Source: Xenoacremonium recifei
Taxonomy: Eukaryota; Ascomycota; Sordariomycetes; Hypocreales; Nectriaceae
NCBI GenBank assembly: GCA_012184525.1
Contig: WOFQ01000074.1
Location: 1 to 64,000, forward strand
Reading direction: 5' to 3'
Length of the DNA stretch: 64,000 nucleotides
Under the pieces are notes generated by a model. The model ran no database searches, was not told where the DNA came from, and was given only the letters and a program-made list of their open reading frames with translations. Of this stretch, positions 31,924 through 43,424 are shown one piece after another. Numbering within the stretch: the first letter of the stretch is position 1; each line of letters opens with the position of its first letter. Made by a program: the position numbers and the translations under genes.

Positions 31924-34039
31924 ATGCCCGAAAAGAAACGTAGGACCCGGACAGGCTGCCTCACCTGCCGAGCTCGACGCGTCAAATGCGACGAAGAAGT
32001 GCCGAAATGCAGACGATGCGTGGCCGCCAATCTCGATTGCGCGGGGTATGAGGCCCGACGCGTGATTGCGAATCCGCAGTCTCAAAGCGGTGTGTCAAGG
32101 CGAAACTCATCTCAAGCACGCTCTGAAGCGTCACCGCCTGTCAATCAACCTTCTATCATCCCCTCTCTGGTAGATAAGGACTCCTCGGGCACGCCGGATC
32201 TGACTGCTCTCATTGAAGAGGACTTCTCGGGTTCGCCAAGCTTCAGCGCCGCGGATGTGGGCAGGCCGATATCTTACAACTCCGGTAGTCAAAAACCTCT
32301 CTTTTCACTTCCCAGCAGCCCTCGGCCAGATCAGCGACCATGCGCGGGAGCGAAACACGTGCTGGGCTATCACCAAGCCCTATTTCGAACCATCCCCTTA
32401 TTCTTCACCCCGAAAGACTTGCGCTTCTGGAGAGATGAGCTCTCTCAGGAAGCTTGGGGTTGCGAATACCTATTTTTGACCTTAGTAGCCCTCGGCAATC
32501 TTCATCGTGCAGCTCGTTTGATGGCCTCCGGTGATATGCGGGACGAGAACAACGGCCTGGATATCAAGATCACTGCAGTTCACGTCTACACACAAGCACT
32601 CGAACAACTCGCAAATAACTTGGTTGAAGCAAAACAGACCCCCACGTTGCTTGTCGCAGTTCTTTGTCTCATGGCGTATTTTGAGGTGATTGACATTATT
32701 CAAGGTTGCCTGAATCTAGCTGATGAACGATCAGGCTTTGAGTGGAAACATCCCAGCATTCATCGGACGTGTACAAGCGGCACACTATTATTTTAAAACT
32801 CTGATATCGGCGGCCAACGGCCGGGCCAGCAACAGCCAGCCACGGTTAACATCGCTACGAGCCTGTCTTCGTTCCCTTGGGCAAACCTGCTACATCTCAT
32901 TACCCCTACAACGACTTCACTCTACATCAGAGCGGTATATGGATTCATCAATGTCAACTTACGACAACGAGCATCACGAGACCTCCACGTCTCTGTCGGT
33001 TCTTCAAAGTCTCATGGACCTCGTCTGTGCAGATAAGCAGATTGAAGAACTTGTTTGGAGTCCTCTCGCACCGCATGCTCGACAGACGCCAAGCACAGTA
33101 ATTCATGGGTTTGAAGAGAGGCTCAAAGCGTGGAGGAATCGCCATATACACCTCATTCCCGACCTGGACTCGGATGCGGCGCTGAATACTTTGCTAATCT
33201 ATAAGTGGGAGAAGTACTCAATGCCACCCATAGCATACCAATCCACCACAAGGTGTTCATCTCTCGCAGCCGCGCATTACAACTTCTATCTTGCCCGCGT
33301 CAAGTGGGCGATGTTGCTTCTTGGCGAAAATATAGAGCAGAACCAACTATCAGCCGACTTTTACTTCTACGAAGCCTTGCGTCATGCGGTGTCTCATGTA
33401 CCAAGTGTCCCCCGTGGCGACGAGACGGAAGACGCGTATGTGCCATGTGAAGCACTCAAAGTCGGCTTGTTACCCGTGTTGCATGTCACAGCTCTTTGCA
33501 GTCCTCAACCGGCCTGGCTAGTTTGGATCAAGGAGTTGTGCGAACAAATTGTGCAAGAAGGCGTGTTGAAGGGACACACGTTTGCTACCAACTTAGACTG
33601 TCTGCACATGTTCGAGACGTATAAGCAGGGCGACCTAGTGCCAACTTTGGAACGATATCCAAAACCCTCAAATCGAATTATCTGCCAACTCATTCCCGAG
33701 ACGGATGGACGCAACTTCACGTCATACTTTGCGGCTCCCAAGCCGGGGTCAGATCCGCAGAGCGAAGGTCTCGCCGCATACCAGGTAATTGGCCATGCCC
33801 AATGGAGATGCCTATTTGGTGAACGCCCGTGTGCGCCAGAGATTGAGGTATATGAAGGTAATTTGGAGACTTTTTCATCTGAGTGGCTGCATTGCACACG
33901 GCCTGCGCTGGAATGGATGTTGTGGTCTAAACAGGTCGAGTTCCGAATGGACCGCGCCCTTCAAGATCACATCAATGGCACCAGGCTCTTGCTGGCAGCT
34001 GATGAGCTTGCAAGATGGGGATGTATAGACCCGAACTAG
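31924..34039 (+). CDS. Zn2Cys6 transcription factor, 688 aa
   Basis: Two exons, 31924-32685 and 32735-34039 (49-bp intron), give 688 residues. The cluster lies at the very N-terminus: C12, C15, C22, C29, C32, C39 (CX2CX6CX6CX2CX6C) within TRTGCLTCRARRVKCDE, the common fungal type with following linker rich in Ser/Pro. The rest is the DUF3468/fungal transcription factor 2 domain: QALFRTIPLFFTPKDLRFW, then ALSGNIPAFIGRVQAAHYYF after the splice. No leucine coiled coil is obvious. Its position downstream of the dehydrogenase group suggests, but does not prove, that it regulates them. Confidence 0.93.
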
Positions 34040-35428
34040 ATCGGAAACTATGTGTTTGTCATGGTAGTATTAAACATAATAAAGGGTTGAGTCGCCAGGC
34101 AGTTTGACCGAGTTTCGGGGAAAAGAGGAGGCAACGGTTGGCAAGGCAAAAAGGAGGGGGAAAGGACAGAAAAATTGCAAAAGGAAGGCAAAGCATCCCC
34201 TAACGTTGAGGGATACATTTTATGAGTCGGTCTGTTAGCTGAGGGGAGCTAGATTTATGTTTACATACTAGGTACTCCGTAGGCGTCGCGGACACGCTTT
34301 GGCGGAATGCTCGGCGCTGGCAATCCGGAGGGCCCGGCATCGCGTCTGCGGTTCAAAATTGATAAGATAACTCTCTGGCGCACGGGCCCTTCTCGAATTT
34401 CGAGGCGACGTCAGGGGTAATAAAGAGCCGGATCCTTTCGGACCCCGAGCCTGGATTGTGTGGCCTGATTGTCGGGAGGGATGGATAAGCTCGGCTTATG
34501 GATGGTATGTGAGCCGGAATTTGTAGATGATCCGGGGAAATGGTAAGAGCAGCAATCGAGCAAAGAAAGAGAGGAGAGCGGCGATGACAGGATCAGGTGT
34601 TGGCTTTGAAGTGAGGTGTTGAAAGAAAATACTTTAATGTAGAGATATAACTCCTTTTCTGGGTGATTTACGATGAGGACGTGTAATTGGCTCTAAACTC
34701 CAATCCCAGCTAAAACTCCAGCCCAAAGTGTACGCATTGTCGCGGGCTTTATCACACCGCCTATGGCTTTTACCATCAGGCCTTATTTCACTGGCTTCAG
34801 GGTCGATCGAGTGGCTGAAAAGTATTGAATGGATAAATAAGTATTTCCTTGATCCACTCCATCATTTTCCCTTTTGATATTAATTACTTCAAGGTTGTGA
34901 GGAGCATTTGCTGAATTCCCGTCGTTGCGCTTCAAGTTACCCTAGACACACTTAAGGTGCTTACTCATCAGGAACCTGCCTGTCGTTCGATCACCCTGGC
35001 ACCGGATCTCAACGATCCGGGCAGACGCTAAGCCCCTCATGGCCACCCCGTCAACCAGTCACAGGCGGCCCGCCCACGTGATCGCCCCCTTAAAGTGAAC
35101 CCCGCCCACAAATTGGAGCGTTGGCCCTGAAACTGCGGGAGGCACTCGTATTCGGGTCTAAGCGATCTCGAATCGGTCGCCAATCAGCAGCCTCGAGACC
35201 CCTCACGAACGGGCCAAGCTCCTCGCGGGGCTGTTCGTACTCGCTCGGAGCAGGTCGGTATCGGAGCTAGAAAAACGCGTGCTGCATTTACCCATTCCTC
35301 GCTCTTTTCATCTTGTTTGTTCGGAGACGCCCGCCAACAATCCAATCCCTCGTTATAACCGCCGGGGCGCTGGTCAATTGACGTCGCTGGTTTGGCATCT
35401 CTCCTTTGACATTGACCGAGTAGCAGCC
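34040..35428. other. 1.4-kb intergenic region upstream of the sterol desaturase
   Basis: No gene seen. It has one TACTCCGTA copy (34273-34281) and a perfect 7-bp inverted repeat CCGGATC (35002-35008) / GATCCGG (35014-35020) about 410 bp before the ERG3-like ATG. A purine-rich stretch lies at 34115-34190. Confidence 0.5.
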
Positions 35429-36507
35429 ATGGACGTCCTCCTCGAGATCTCCGACTGGCTTGTGCTGGACAAGTTCTACGCCAAAGCCTTCCCGCCTCCG
35501 CCGCATCAACAGCAGTCATTCGGCAACTCAACCTCTCTCCCAGCTTCGCCCGACAGCTATCTCTGGTCCGCCTCGCCCGAATTCTCCTCCGCCCTGCCCC
35601 GCGACAACATCTACCGCCAATGCGCCTCGCTCATGTTCCTCGCCGCGCTCGGCGCCGCCACCATCTACTTCATCTCGGCCGCGCTCTCCTACCACTTCAT
35701 CTTCGATAAGCGCCTCGAGTACCACCCGCGCTTCCTCAAGAACCAGAAGCGCCTCGAGGTCCAGTCGTCTCTGACCGCCATTCCCATCATCTCCATCCTC
35801 ACCCTGCCCTTCTTCCTTGCCGAGGTCCGGGGCTACAGTTTGCTATACACGAGCGTCGATGAGTACGGCTGGGCTTGGATGGGCGTCTCGACGCTCCTGT
35901 ACATGCTCTTCAACGACATCGGCATCTACTGGATTCACCGCATCGAGCACCACCCCAGCATTTACAAATACGTCCACAAGCCTCATCACAAGTGGATCAG
36001 TAAGTAGCAACATTGTCTCATCTCTTGATCGACTGACAACTGACACATCATTGCAGTTCCTACCCCCTGGGCCGCCATCGCCTTCCACCCCGTTGACGGC
36101 TTCGCCCAATCTCTCCCTTACCAGTGAGTCGCTCACTCCACGACACTATCCGCACCTTTCGCTAATCCGTTGACAGCATCTTCGTCTTCATTTGCCCGAT
36201 GCAAAAGTACCTCTACCTGTTCCTGTTCGTGCTCGTGCAAATCTGGACTATCCTCATCCACGATGGTGACATGATCACCGGCCACTGGCTCGAGAAGTAC
36301 ATCAACAGCCCTGCGCACCACACGCTTCACCACATGTACTTCACCGTCAACTACGGCCAGTACTTCACCTGGGCCGACACCTACTGGGACTCGCACCGTC
36401 CCCCTCGCCCCGAGCTGGACCCCATTCACGAAGCGCTCCGAGTCATGCGGGAGAAGGGTCTTGTGGATGAAAAGGGTGAACCCATCAAGAAGGCCAAGGA
36501 CGAATGA
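35429..36507 (+). CDS. ERG3: C-5 sterol desaturase (ERG3-like)
   Basis: Exons 35429-35999, 36057-36123 and 36177-36507 give 322 residues. The three histidine boxes of the fatty acid hydroxylase superfamily are present: HRIEHH, HKPHHK and HHTLHH, which bind the di-iron centre. PTPWAAIAFHPVDGFAQSLPYH is typical of the C-5 desaturases. Four or so membrane segments fit an endoplasmic-reticulum protein that puts the C5-C6 double bond into episterol in ergosterol synthesis. The N-terminal 50 residues are Pro/Gln/Ser-rich and variable. Codons are strongly C/G-ending, unlike the surrounding genes. Fungi often have more than one ERG3 paralogue, so this may not be the main one. Confidence 0.93.
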
Positions 36508-37162
36508 GAGACGGCGCCAATGACGGACGCCAGATGAGTCCTGTCGAGTCTTTTCGATCCTGCCTGAGCGACACCAGTCGATATCGCCGAGCGAGTGACA
36601 CTCAAAATTGGAGACAAAAAAGGTCCCAAACCCGGTGCCAGGCGTTGAGATGACAAAACATCTCACCCATCAGCTGGCTGTATCAAAGGCTTGTCGCCTT
36701 CGAGGCACCACGACGGCATGACCTGTTAATAGATAGACTGATTTAAGCAGCGTTTGGAGTTATTTAGCATTTGCATAGTGCGCTGAGAAGACGGAAGTGG
36801 ATAAGGAAGCTCACGCACACCCTTCAAGGTCAGGATTAGCGATCACGCAGGCAGGGCAGTTCAGCCTGCGGAAAACTTAAGTACCATATTTAATGAAACT
36901 CGTATTTACAGCAAATGGAAAATGAAGCTTGCCGAAGAGGTTCATCTTCCACCATCCCCCTCGTGTGTTCTGCTCTCAACAATGTTTCGGTATAGAGACG
37001 ATTGGCTTCATAACGCTGTAAATGTTCTTTAATGGGGGCCCAAGTCTACTTTTTGGGGTTCTTCAGATCACGGAGTAAGCCGACTTCTTTGTATCGTGAT
37101 ACAGGAGAGGCGTTTTGCTCTGCTGCCACCGAGACCTAGCTCCAGATCTCGATAGAGCCCCT
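36508..37162. other. intergenic region between convergent genes
   Basis: 3' flanks of the desaturase and the minus-strand Zn2Cys6 gene. No gene or repeat seen. Confidence 0.5.
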
Positions 37163-39343
37163 TCATTTAGGAAATGCCTTCTCACGATCACTGTCCACCC
37201 AACTTTTCAGCGAGCTGGTATTCAGAATTTCGGAACGGTCGAGACGGCATAATGCACGGGTGAATTCTTGCATATATTCAGCAGCGCGTCGGGCTGGGGC
37301 TTGCTGCGCTTCGTAGGGGCAGTTCAGCAGTGCAACGCCCACATCACGCACCTTGTAAGTCTGTGATTTGTTAGTCCCTCATTTCTATTCGTATGAACCT
37401 CTATAACTTACGAAGTAAAGCCCGTTGGGCTCTTGATAAGCATATGGCATGCTGTGCAGTAGATGCAGCATTTGTCGACAGACATCTTCTCGTTCTGACC
37501 AGCTGGCTTTGAGAGCCGGAGTAGGAGAAGACTCGCTGTTGTACAGTGGATCTTGCCGTCGCGCTTGTTCTTGAAGTATGATGTCGATGCGATCGAGTAC
37601 GCAACTTTGTATCCACAAATGAGTCCCGTGGAGGTTGGCTTTCATGATCTCCATCTGTCCAGGCAGGGCCCTGGCGTTCGCATATTCGTGTTCGGAACTA
37701 GTGTCGTCCCTCCTCCAAGCTTCAGAGTCTACGGATGGCGAGTTAATGCTAGAGTATGCAGAGTTATCGTTGATAGAAGCCCATTGTCGCAGCGGACCTG
37801 GAATGTCATCCAACATGTACCGGATCTCGTCTAGAAGTTGGCGGAGCTGATTGAGTCGGGCCTCAGGTGTGAAATGATGATCCCAGTCGCAATTACCTGG
37901 GGTCAAAGCTATTTTCGCGCTTTTGAAAAACACCAATGAGTGCAAGTTGAACCCACTGGCAAGATTGAGTGGACCACTGGCAAGATCATCGGACGTTCTT
38001 GTTGACGAAGGACTTGCGATCGACGAAGGCGTTGCCCTGATCTCATTCTCAAGGATCTGCTCATCATCAACTTCTAGAGGCATAAGCGCTTCAAAGTTGA
38101 CCTCATGTAACATGAAATGATCGAGAAAAGATAATCGCTCCTGGCGTCCGTACTGGTGCCAGGCATGTCTGAATCTCGGTCAGTTTTACAAAGACAAGAA
38201 TGGTGTACGGACTAGACACTTACGCATAGCAATAAAATAGAAGCCAAAATGCCTTTTTGCGGAGTTGCGCTTCGATGCAGTTCAAGCCCTCGTAGTCCGA
38301 TATGCGGTGTATTCCCAATAGTCGACCAATTTGCATTGCTTCAACCTCGAGCATGCGACTTCGGTTGGTCTGACCTGTCTGGATACACCCTACAGATAGT
38401 AAATAACACACAGCCCATTTCCTTTGACTGACTTTGTCCCAATAGGTAGCAGTACGTTGACGCATGCACATATCGATACAACGGTTGATCATAGCAGTTC
38501 TTGTCTTGAACCGCGAGGCTACCTCAGGAGCCATTGACTGATAGTATGAGAATCGAGATGGTAAAAGACCAATCGTGAGGCCAGTGAGCGCAACAATAAG
38601 GGCGAGAAACTCCGGGTCGGTGGTGTCATGATGCGAAGCGAGTTGTTTGCGCAAAGTTGGGCGATGGACGACTGGAACAAGAGGGTAGATGAGGTCGAGA
38701 TAGTCGTTCAATATGATATTGAGAAGGCTTCGCGGACAAAGCTCATCTGTTAGGAACACAGAGCCATCTAATAGCGGAGAAATATGCTGATCGATACTAA
38801 TGGGCGAGGTCCCCTGGTTCATCTCAGTCCCGGAGCGTGAAGACCTGCTGGTATAAGCGTCCACGTGGGAGTGGCTTTGACGCGGGGGTTGCCATTCTAC
38901 CTCCCCAGAGTAGCCCAACGGCTGAGTGGCATCCTGGTCCGCGCGTGGTCGCGTCTGGGGAGCGTTATCTAAGGAGTGTTTTCTGGGGTATGCAGAGTTA
39001 GCTGCTCTGTCCTCCATATCTGAGAAACAAGTCGTCAGCCTAGAGTGTCAAGGACTCACCGGCGTTTGGGTCCTCTCGTCCTTGTCGGGATAAGAAAACT
39101 GCACCTAATCCCGAGTCTTTCGCAGTCATAGCATTGCACTGCATCGGGAGACTGGGCTGTCATCGGAGACCCTGATGCGAAAAAGCATTTTCGCCTCCTC
39201 GCCCGACAGCCATCGCAAGCACGCCGCGCCAGTGTTCGCCCGGTTGGCACCGAGCCGAGGTCCTCAATTACATCTCGCGTGTTCTGCTTCGTTGTAGAGT
39301 CTTTCGACCGCGATGAGTGCATGGCAGCTGACCTTGCGGACAT
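37163..39343 (-). CDS. Zn2Cys6 transcription factor of the glucoside module
   Basis: Four exons (39060-39343, 38224-39006, 37412-38168, 37163-37351) give 670 residues. The zinc cluster is C43, C46, C53, C71, C74, C81, with an unusually long 17-residue spacer between third and fourth cysteines, as in XlnR/ClrB-type regulators. The fungal transcription factor domain follows (NDYLDLIYPLVPVVHRPTL; RKKAFWLLFYCYAHAWHQY across a splice). The first intron acceptor is set by frame to the AG at 39007-39008, after a CTGAC branch; a nearer AG gives a frameshift. A start at 39322 is possible. It is 0.5 kb downstream of a GH3 beta-glucosidase gene on the same strand, next to a sugar transporter. Confidence 0.9.
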
Positions 39344-39844
39344 GCGAGTTCGAATGTTGTCTCGCAATATTCCGCCAGCTCGCGAGGGCGACGAGGCGGA
39401 GAAATAGAACCGCTCTTGTCTAGACCGGAACTACGGAATACGGCGGCGGAGAGCAAAAACCCTAGTCAATCACGAGGGTCCCCATTCCAACAAAGTGCTA
39501 TACGCCGCCGGCTGTCAGGTCAGTATGGGGAAAAAGGGCCGAATATATGCAGTTTGCTGATCTTTGCCCAAGTTCCACCTCCGCATTTCCTGGTATTTTC
39601 CCGGTTCTCCGATAATGGCGACGCATTCTTGCCGTGATCGCTTAGGGATCTCGGGCCGGAGATGAGACAAGCATAAACACATGTATTGCATTGTTGCATT
39701 GTGTCCCACGTTTGTTCGCGAAGAATGCAACCACATCTGTAATTTCGCTTTGGCAATCTATTTCAAACTTTGTAGTTGTACCAATCTATATAATTTCTTC
39801 TCTTCACAAATCTATCGGACAAGTCTCTAATAAGATGCAACACT
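39344..39844. other. intergenic region, promoter of the Zn2Cys6 gene
   Basis: 501 bp between the beta-glucosidase stop and the regulator start. GGAATACGGCGGCGGAG near 39434-39450 and ATACGCCGCCGGC near 39500-39512 give oppositely oriented CGGCGG/CCGCCG words about 65 bp apart. No gene. Confidence 0.45.
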
Positions 39845-42574
39845 CTATGAACGCAGTCCCCGCCAACGCCTGGTCGAAGAAACTTCAAAAGAACTCTCCA
39901 GAAACACGCCCCTACTACTCGTACCAACGAGAATTCCATATCTGCCAGCATCGCTTCGCCAACAATCCTCCATCTCGCTCCAATAACTAGTTGCGCGCAA
40001 GACATCCAGCTCGATTTGGGCAGTGCCTGTGTTGCCTGGCTCAACAAAGACTTTGTCGAAACCCTTAAGCTCCTTTGCTGGACGGGTGACTTGGTCTCTG
40101 GCAGACGCAGTCAAGGGCGTCGGAACTGTAGGCGTCACATATACTTGCACCACCTCAGCCCCAGGACGCAGACCAGTATTCGTCACCTGCACCGTGATGA
40201 CTATTTTCTCCGCATCGCCGACAAGTAGGGTATCTGGCGGAGCATGGTTGTGGTAGCCATTTGTGAGATTCTTGGCTGTCCCATTGGGTTGACTAGCACC
40301 AGTTCCCTTACTCTCGACTTCCAATTTCGACAGCTCGAAGGATGTGTATGATAGCCCGTACCCAAAGGCAAACAGCGGCTCTATGTCGAGAGTATCATAC
40401 CATCGATATCCTACGTACACGTCTTCGCTGTACAATACTCTGCCCATTTCAGAGCGGAAGCTGAGAGCTGCAGGATTGTCAGCCACACGGCGAGGAACTG
40501 TAATGGGCAGTTTTGCGGCCTTCAAAAGTCAGTACAGCTCGTTATGGGTAGACTATACAGAGGAAAGACCTACAGGGTTGACAATTCCGAACACGACATC
40601 TGCAATGCCGTTTCCGCACTCATTACCACCGAACCAAGCCTGCAGTATCGATGGAGCTTGATCTACCCAAGGCATGGCCACAGGAGTGCCACTCTGATTG
40701 ACAATAGCGGTGTTCGGGTTCACTTCGAGAATGGCCTTAACCAGCTTGTCGGTTCCAGGAGGGAGAGCCATGTGTTGGCGGTCTTGTCCTTCGGACTCCC
40801 ACTCTCCACTGGTACCAATGCAGAGGACGACTTGATCGACGGACTTGGCGACGTTGACAGCCTCGAGAATTGCCGCATCGGCATCGAGCTTTGGACATCC
40901 ACTGAAGCGCATGCCTCCTTGACCAAAGTCAACAACGCCCGAAACCTTGAGATCGCTGGTTTTAGAGCAACCCCATTTCACTAGAATTCGGTATTCTCGA
41001 CCGGTTTCTAGGATCTTGCTGCCCTTCTCTTCGACAGTGCCGGAGCCCAGGAAGCTGGTTCCGAGTCGCTGGTTTTTGACATTGGAGATAACTAGCTCGC
41101 CGTCGATAAAGAGCTCTGCAGTTCCGCTAACGGCAAGGCCAAACTCCCACTCTCCGGCTGTTTCAGAGGTCAAGATGGCTTCTGCTTCAGCGTACCAGAT
41201 CTCTGCGAGTTCAGGATTGTAATAATCCACAAACCAGGGGTTAGTATCATCGAGCACTCGCTCATCCATTACTCGACGAGTATCAACGCCTTCACTTGGC
41301 GGAGGCTCGTTGTATATCCGCAGATTGAAGCCTCGATGTTTGCGGTCCACCGTTCGAAGATGTCTACCGAGCAGTGGGAGCATCTGGTGGCCGTATGAAC
41401 CTTGCGAGAAGATGGCATCCTTGGCGTATCCGCGAATGCCTTCAAGGGGTGAAACAGCATTGTAAGCCCGGAGACTTGCGCTGCCGCCACCGCAGTATGT
41501 TGCGATATTGGCATTGGGGCCAATCACAGCCACTGACCTTTCAGGGCTGAAGGGCAGCACGCTATTGTCATTCTTCAGGAGCACAATACCGTTTGCGGCG
41601 GCTTCTCGAAGCATAGCAGTCTGCTCGGGAGTGTTTACTTGCTTCTCTGGAGCGTTTGGAGGGATGGAGGTGTTCTCTAGTCCGTGCTTCACCATCTTTA
41701 AGACATTCCGTACTCTCTCGTCGAGGACGGACATCTTCACTTTGTTCGATGTTACGGCATGGCTGAGAGCCCCTCCGCGCCACCGAGTCGGCCCTGGCAT
41801 TTCGAGATCCAGGCCATTGTTGATGGCTTCCGAAGTGCTGTAAGTTCCAAACCAGTCGCTCATCACGAGACCATCCCATCCCCATTCCTTGCGCAAAATG
41901 TCCATCAGAAGATGGGGATTTTCTGCAGCATGGGTTCCGTTGACTTTGCTGTAAGAAGTCATAACGGCTCTAGGTCTGGCCATTTCAATAGCCATCATGA
42001 AGGGTAATAGATAGATTTCTCGCATCGCGCGAGGCGTTACTTGCGCATCAACGGCCATTCGCTCGCTCTCCATATCGTTACAAACGAAATGCTTGAGCGT
42101 GGCACTGACGCCTGATTCTTGCAGGCCGCGAACATAGTGACCAGCGATGATGCCGGATACAACGGGATCTTCTGATACAGACTCGAAGCCTCGTCCTCCT
42201 AGAGGACTTCTTTGAATGTTGATGGTAGGACCCAGGACGACATGCGCCCCCTTTGCATGTGCCTCTTCTGCTAGCAAATGGCCAATTTTCTCAGCGATGC
42301 GGACATCGAAGGTCGCACCTAGAGAAGTGCCACAGGGAACACATGCTGAGGGAGTGCTGTCAAAGAAGTGCGTCCCTCGGATTCCATTTGGACCATCAGA
42401 GAGACGGATAGAGGGAATAGAAAGCCTGTCAATACTGGTCGTGTGCCACCAACCCGTGCCTGGCCATTGTTAGCTTCTAGTTACGGTTCATGGTAATCAG
42501 CCTGAATGAATACCTGAAAGTAGAGCAACTTTCTCCTCGAGGGTCAATTCTGCGATTAAGCCCTCAACATCCAT
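39845..42574 (-). CDS. GH3 beta-glucosidase with PA14 insert, intracellular
   Basis: Three exons (42514-42574, 40574-42459, 39845-40519) give 873 residues. The start MDVEGLIAELTLEEKVALLSG and then LSDGPNGIRGT belong to the GH3 N-domain; the catalytic nucleophile is the Asp in VMSDWFGTYS (about residue 222). A PA14 domain (about 400-540; IYNEPPPSEGVDTR to VKWGCSKTSDLK) interrupts the GH3 C-domain, and a fibronectin-III-like domain ends the protein (FAFGYGLSYTSFE onward). No signal peptide, so it is the cytosolic beta-glucosidase class that hydrolyses imported glucosides. It is divergent from a sugar MFS and followed by a Zn2Cys6 gene. Confidence 0.95.
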
Positions 42575-43424
42575 GATGCAAAAGAGTGCGACCGCTATGT
42601 GGTGAGAATTGGAGACGATGCACTGAGTTGCGGAATTAGTCGGTATGGGAGGAAGGTGATGTGAGAAAGGGGATTGACTAGCATAGGGAACTTTCTGGTC
42701 AAAACTCCATACTATTATTTACGGTCACGGATTCGAGTCTCCTCATAGTCCACATTTCATCAAACGAGCACGTTCTAGCTATCTGTCTGGAACGTCATCT
42801 GACTAGAAAAATACAGTGAATAAACTCGCTGAACCGGAACTGACTCCTTCAGAAATGTGGACAGCGACCCACGCCGTTCTGTCTGAGGCGGAGAATTACA
42901 ACTCAGTTCAGCCAGATCTGGCTATTCAATCGTTAAATCTCCGCCTCGGTAAGCAAACCTGGATCCAGCACACGCTTGTCGAGTCAATTCTCCGCTAGGG
43001 CCACGAACTATCCACCAAGCCTTGTCGTTCTCCCTGGAACCGAGGGTCACACGCCATCCCACAGTCACGGACGACTCCAGAAAATTTCTCCATGGGGACG
43101 CATCACTCCATCTTTGTCGGGTGGGTTACGAAGACATTGTCAGCCCCAGGGGCAACAGGTGAGCGCTGCCGCAAACTCCACACTTCTGGGGGAGGAAACC
43201 TATTGCTCGGATAACCTGATGACCCAAGCTGGCGTTGCGGGTCTAGAACTCGTCGGGCGAAGGCCGAATCAGATATAAGTTTGCCGGTTTCCCCCTTCGC
43301 TTCGGGATCATCATCAGCAACCCTGGTGTACATCTCAGCTCTCAACACTCTTCTTGACAAGAAAGAGGCTCTCTCCCTCATCAATTCTCTTTGGGAAGCC
43401 CAATAGTCACGAATAACCTTCGTC
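42575..43424. promoter_or_regulatory. divergent promoter of beta-glucosidase and sugar transporter
   Basis: 850 bp between the starts at 42574 (minus) and 43425 (plus). It contains a nested palindrome: outer arms GAGGCGGAGA (42885-42894) and TCTCCGCCTC (42938-42947), both perfect 10-mers, enclosing the perfect 14-bp palindrome AGCCAGATCTGGCT (42910-42923). CGGAG/CTCCG words fit a Zn2Cys6 dimer; the GGCT word recalls XlnR-type sites. Control by the regulator at 37-39 kb is inference. Confidence 0.6.

Noticed and set aside
35460..36136. Several large alternative-frame and antisense frames over the sterol desaturase
   Set aside because: They arise from its C/G-rich third codon positions; Ser/Pro/Arg-rich translations are the usual shadow signature.
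39007..39059. Nearer acceptor (AG at 39011-39012) for intron 1 of the glucoside-module regulator
   Set aside because: It shifts the frame and meets a stop soon after; the AG at 39007-39008, downstream of a CTGAC branch, keeps the frame.
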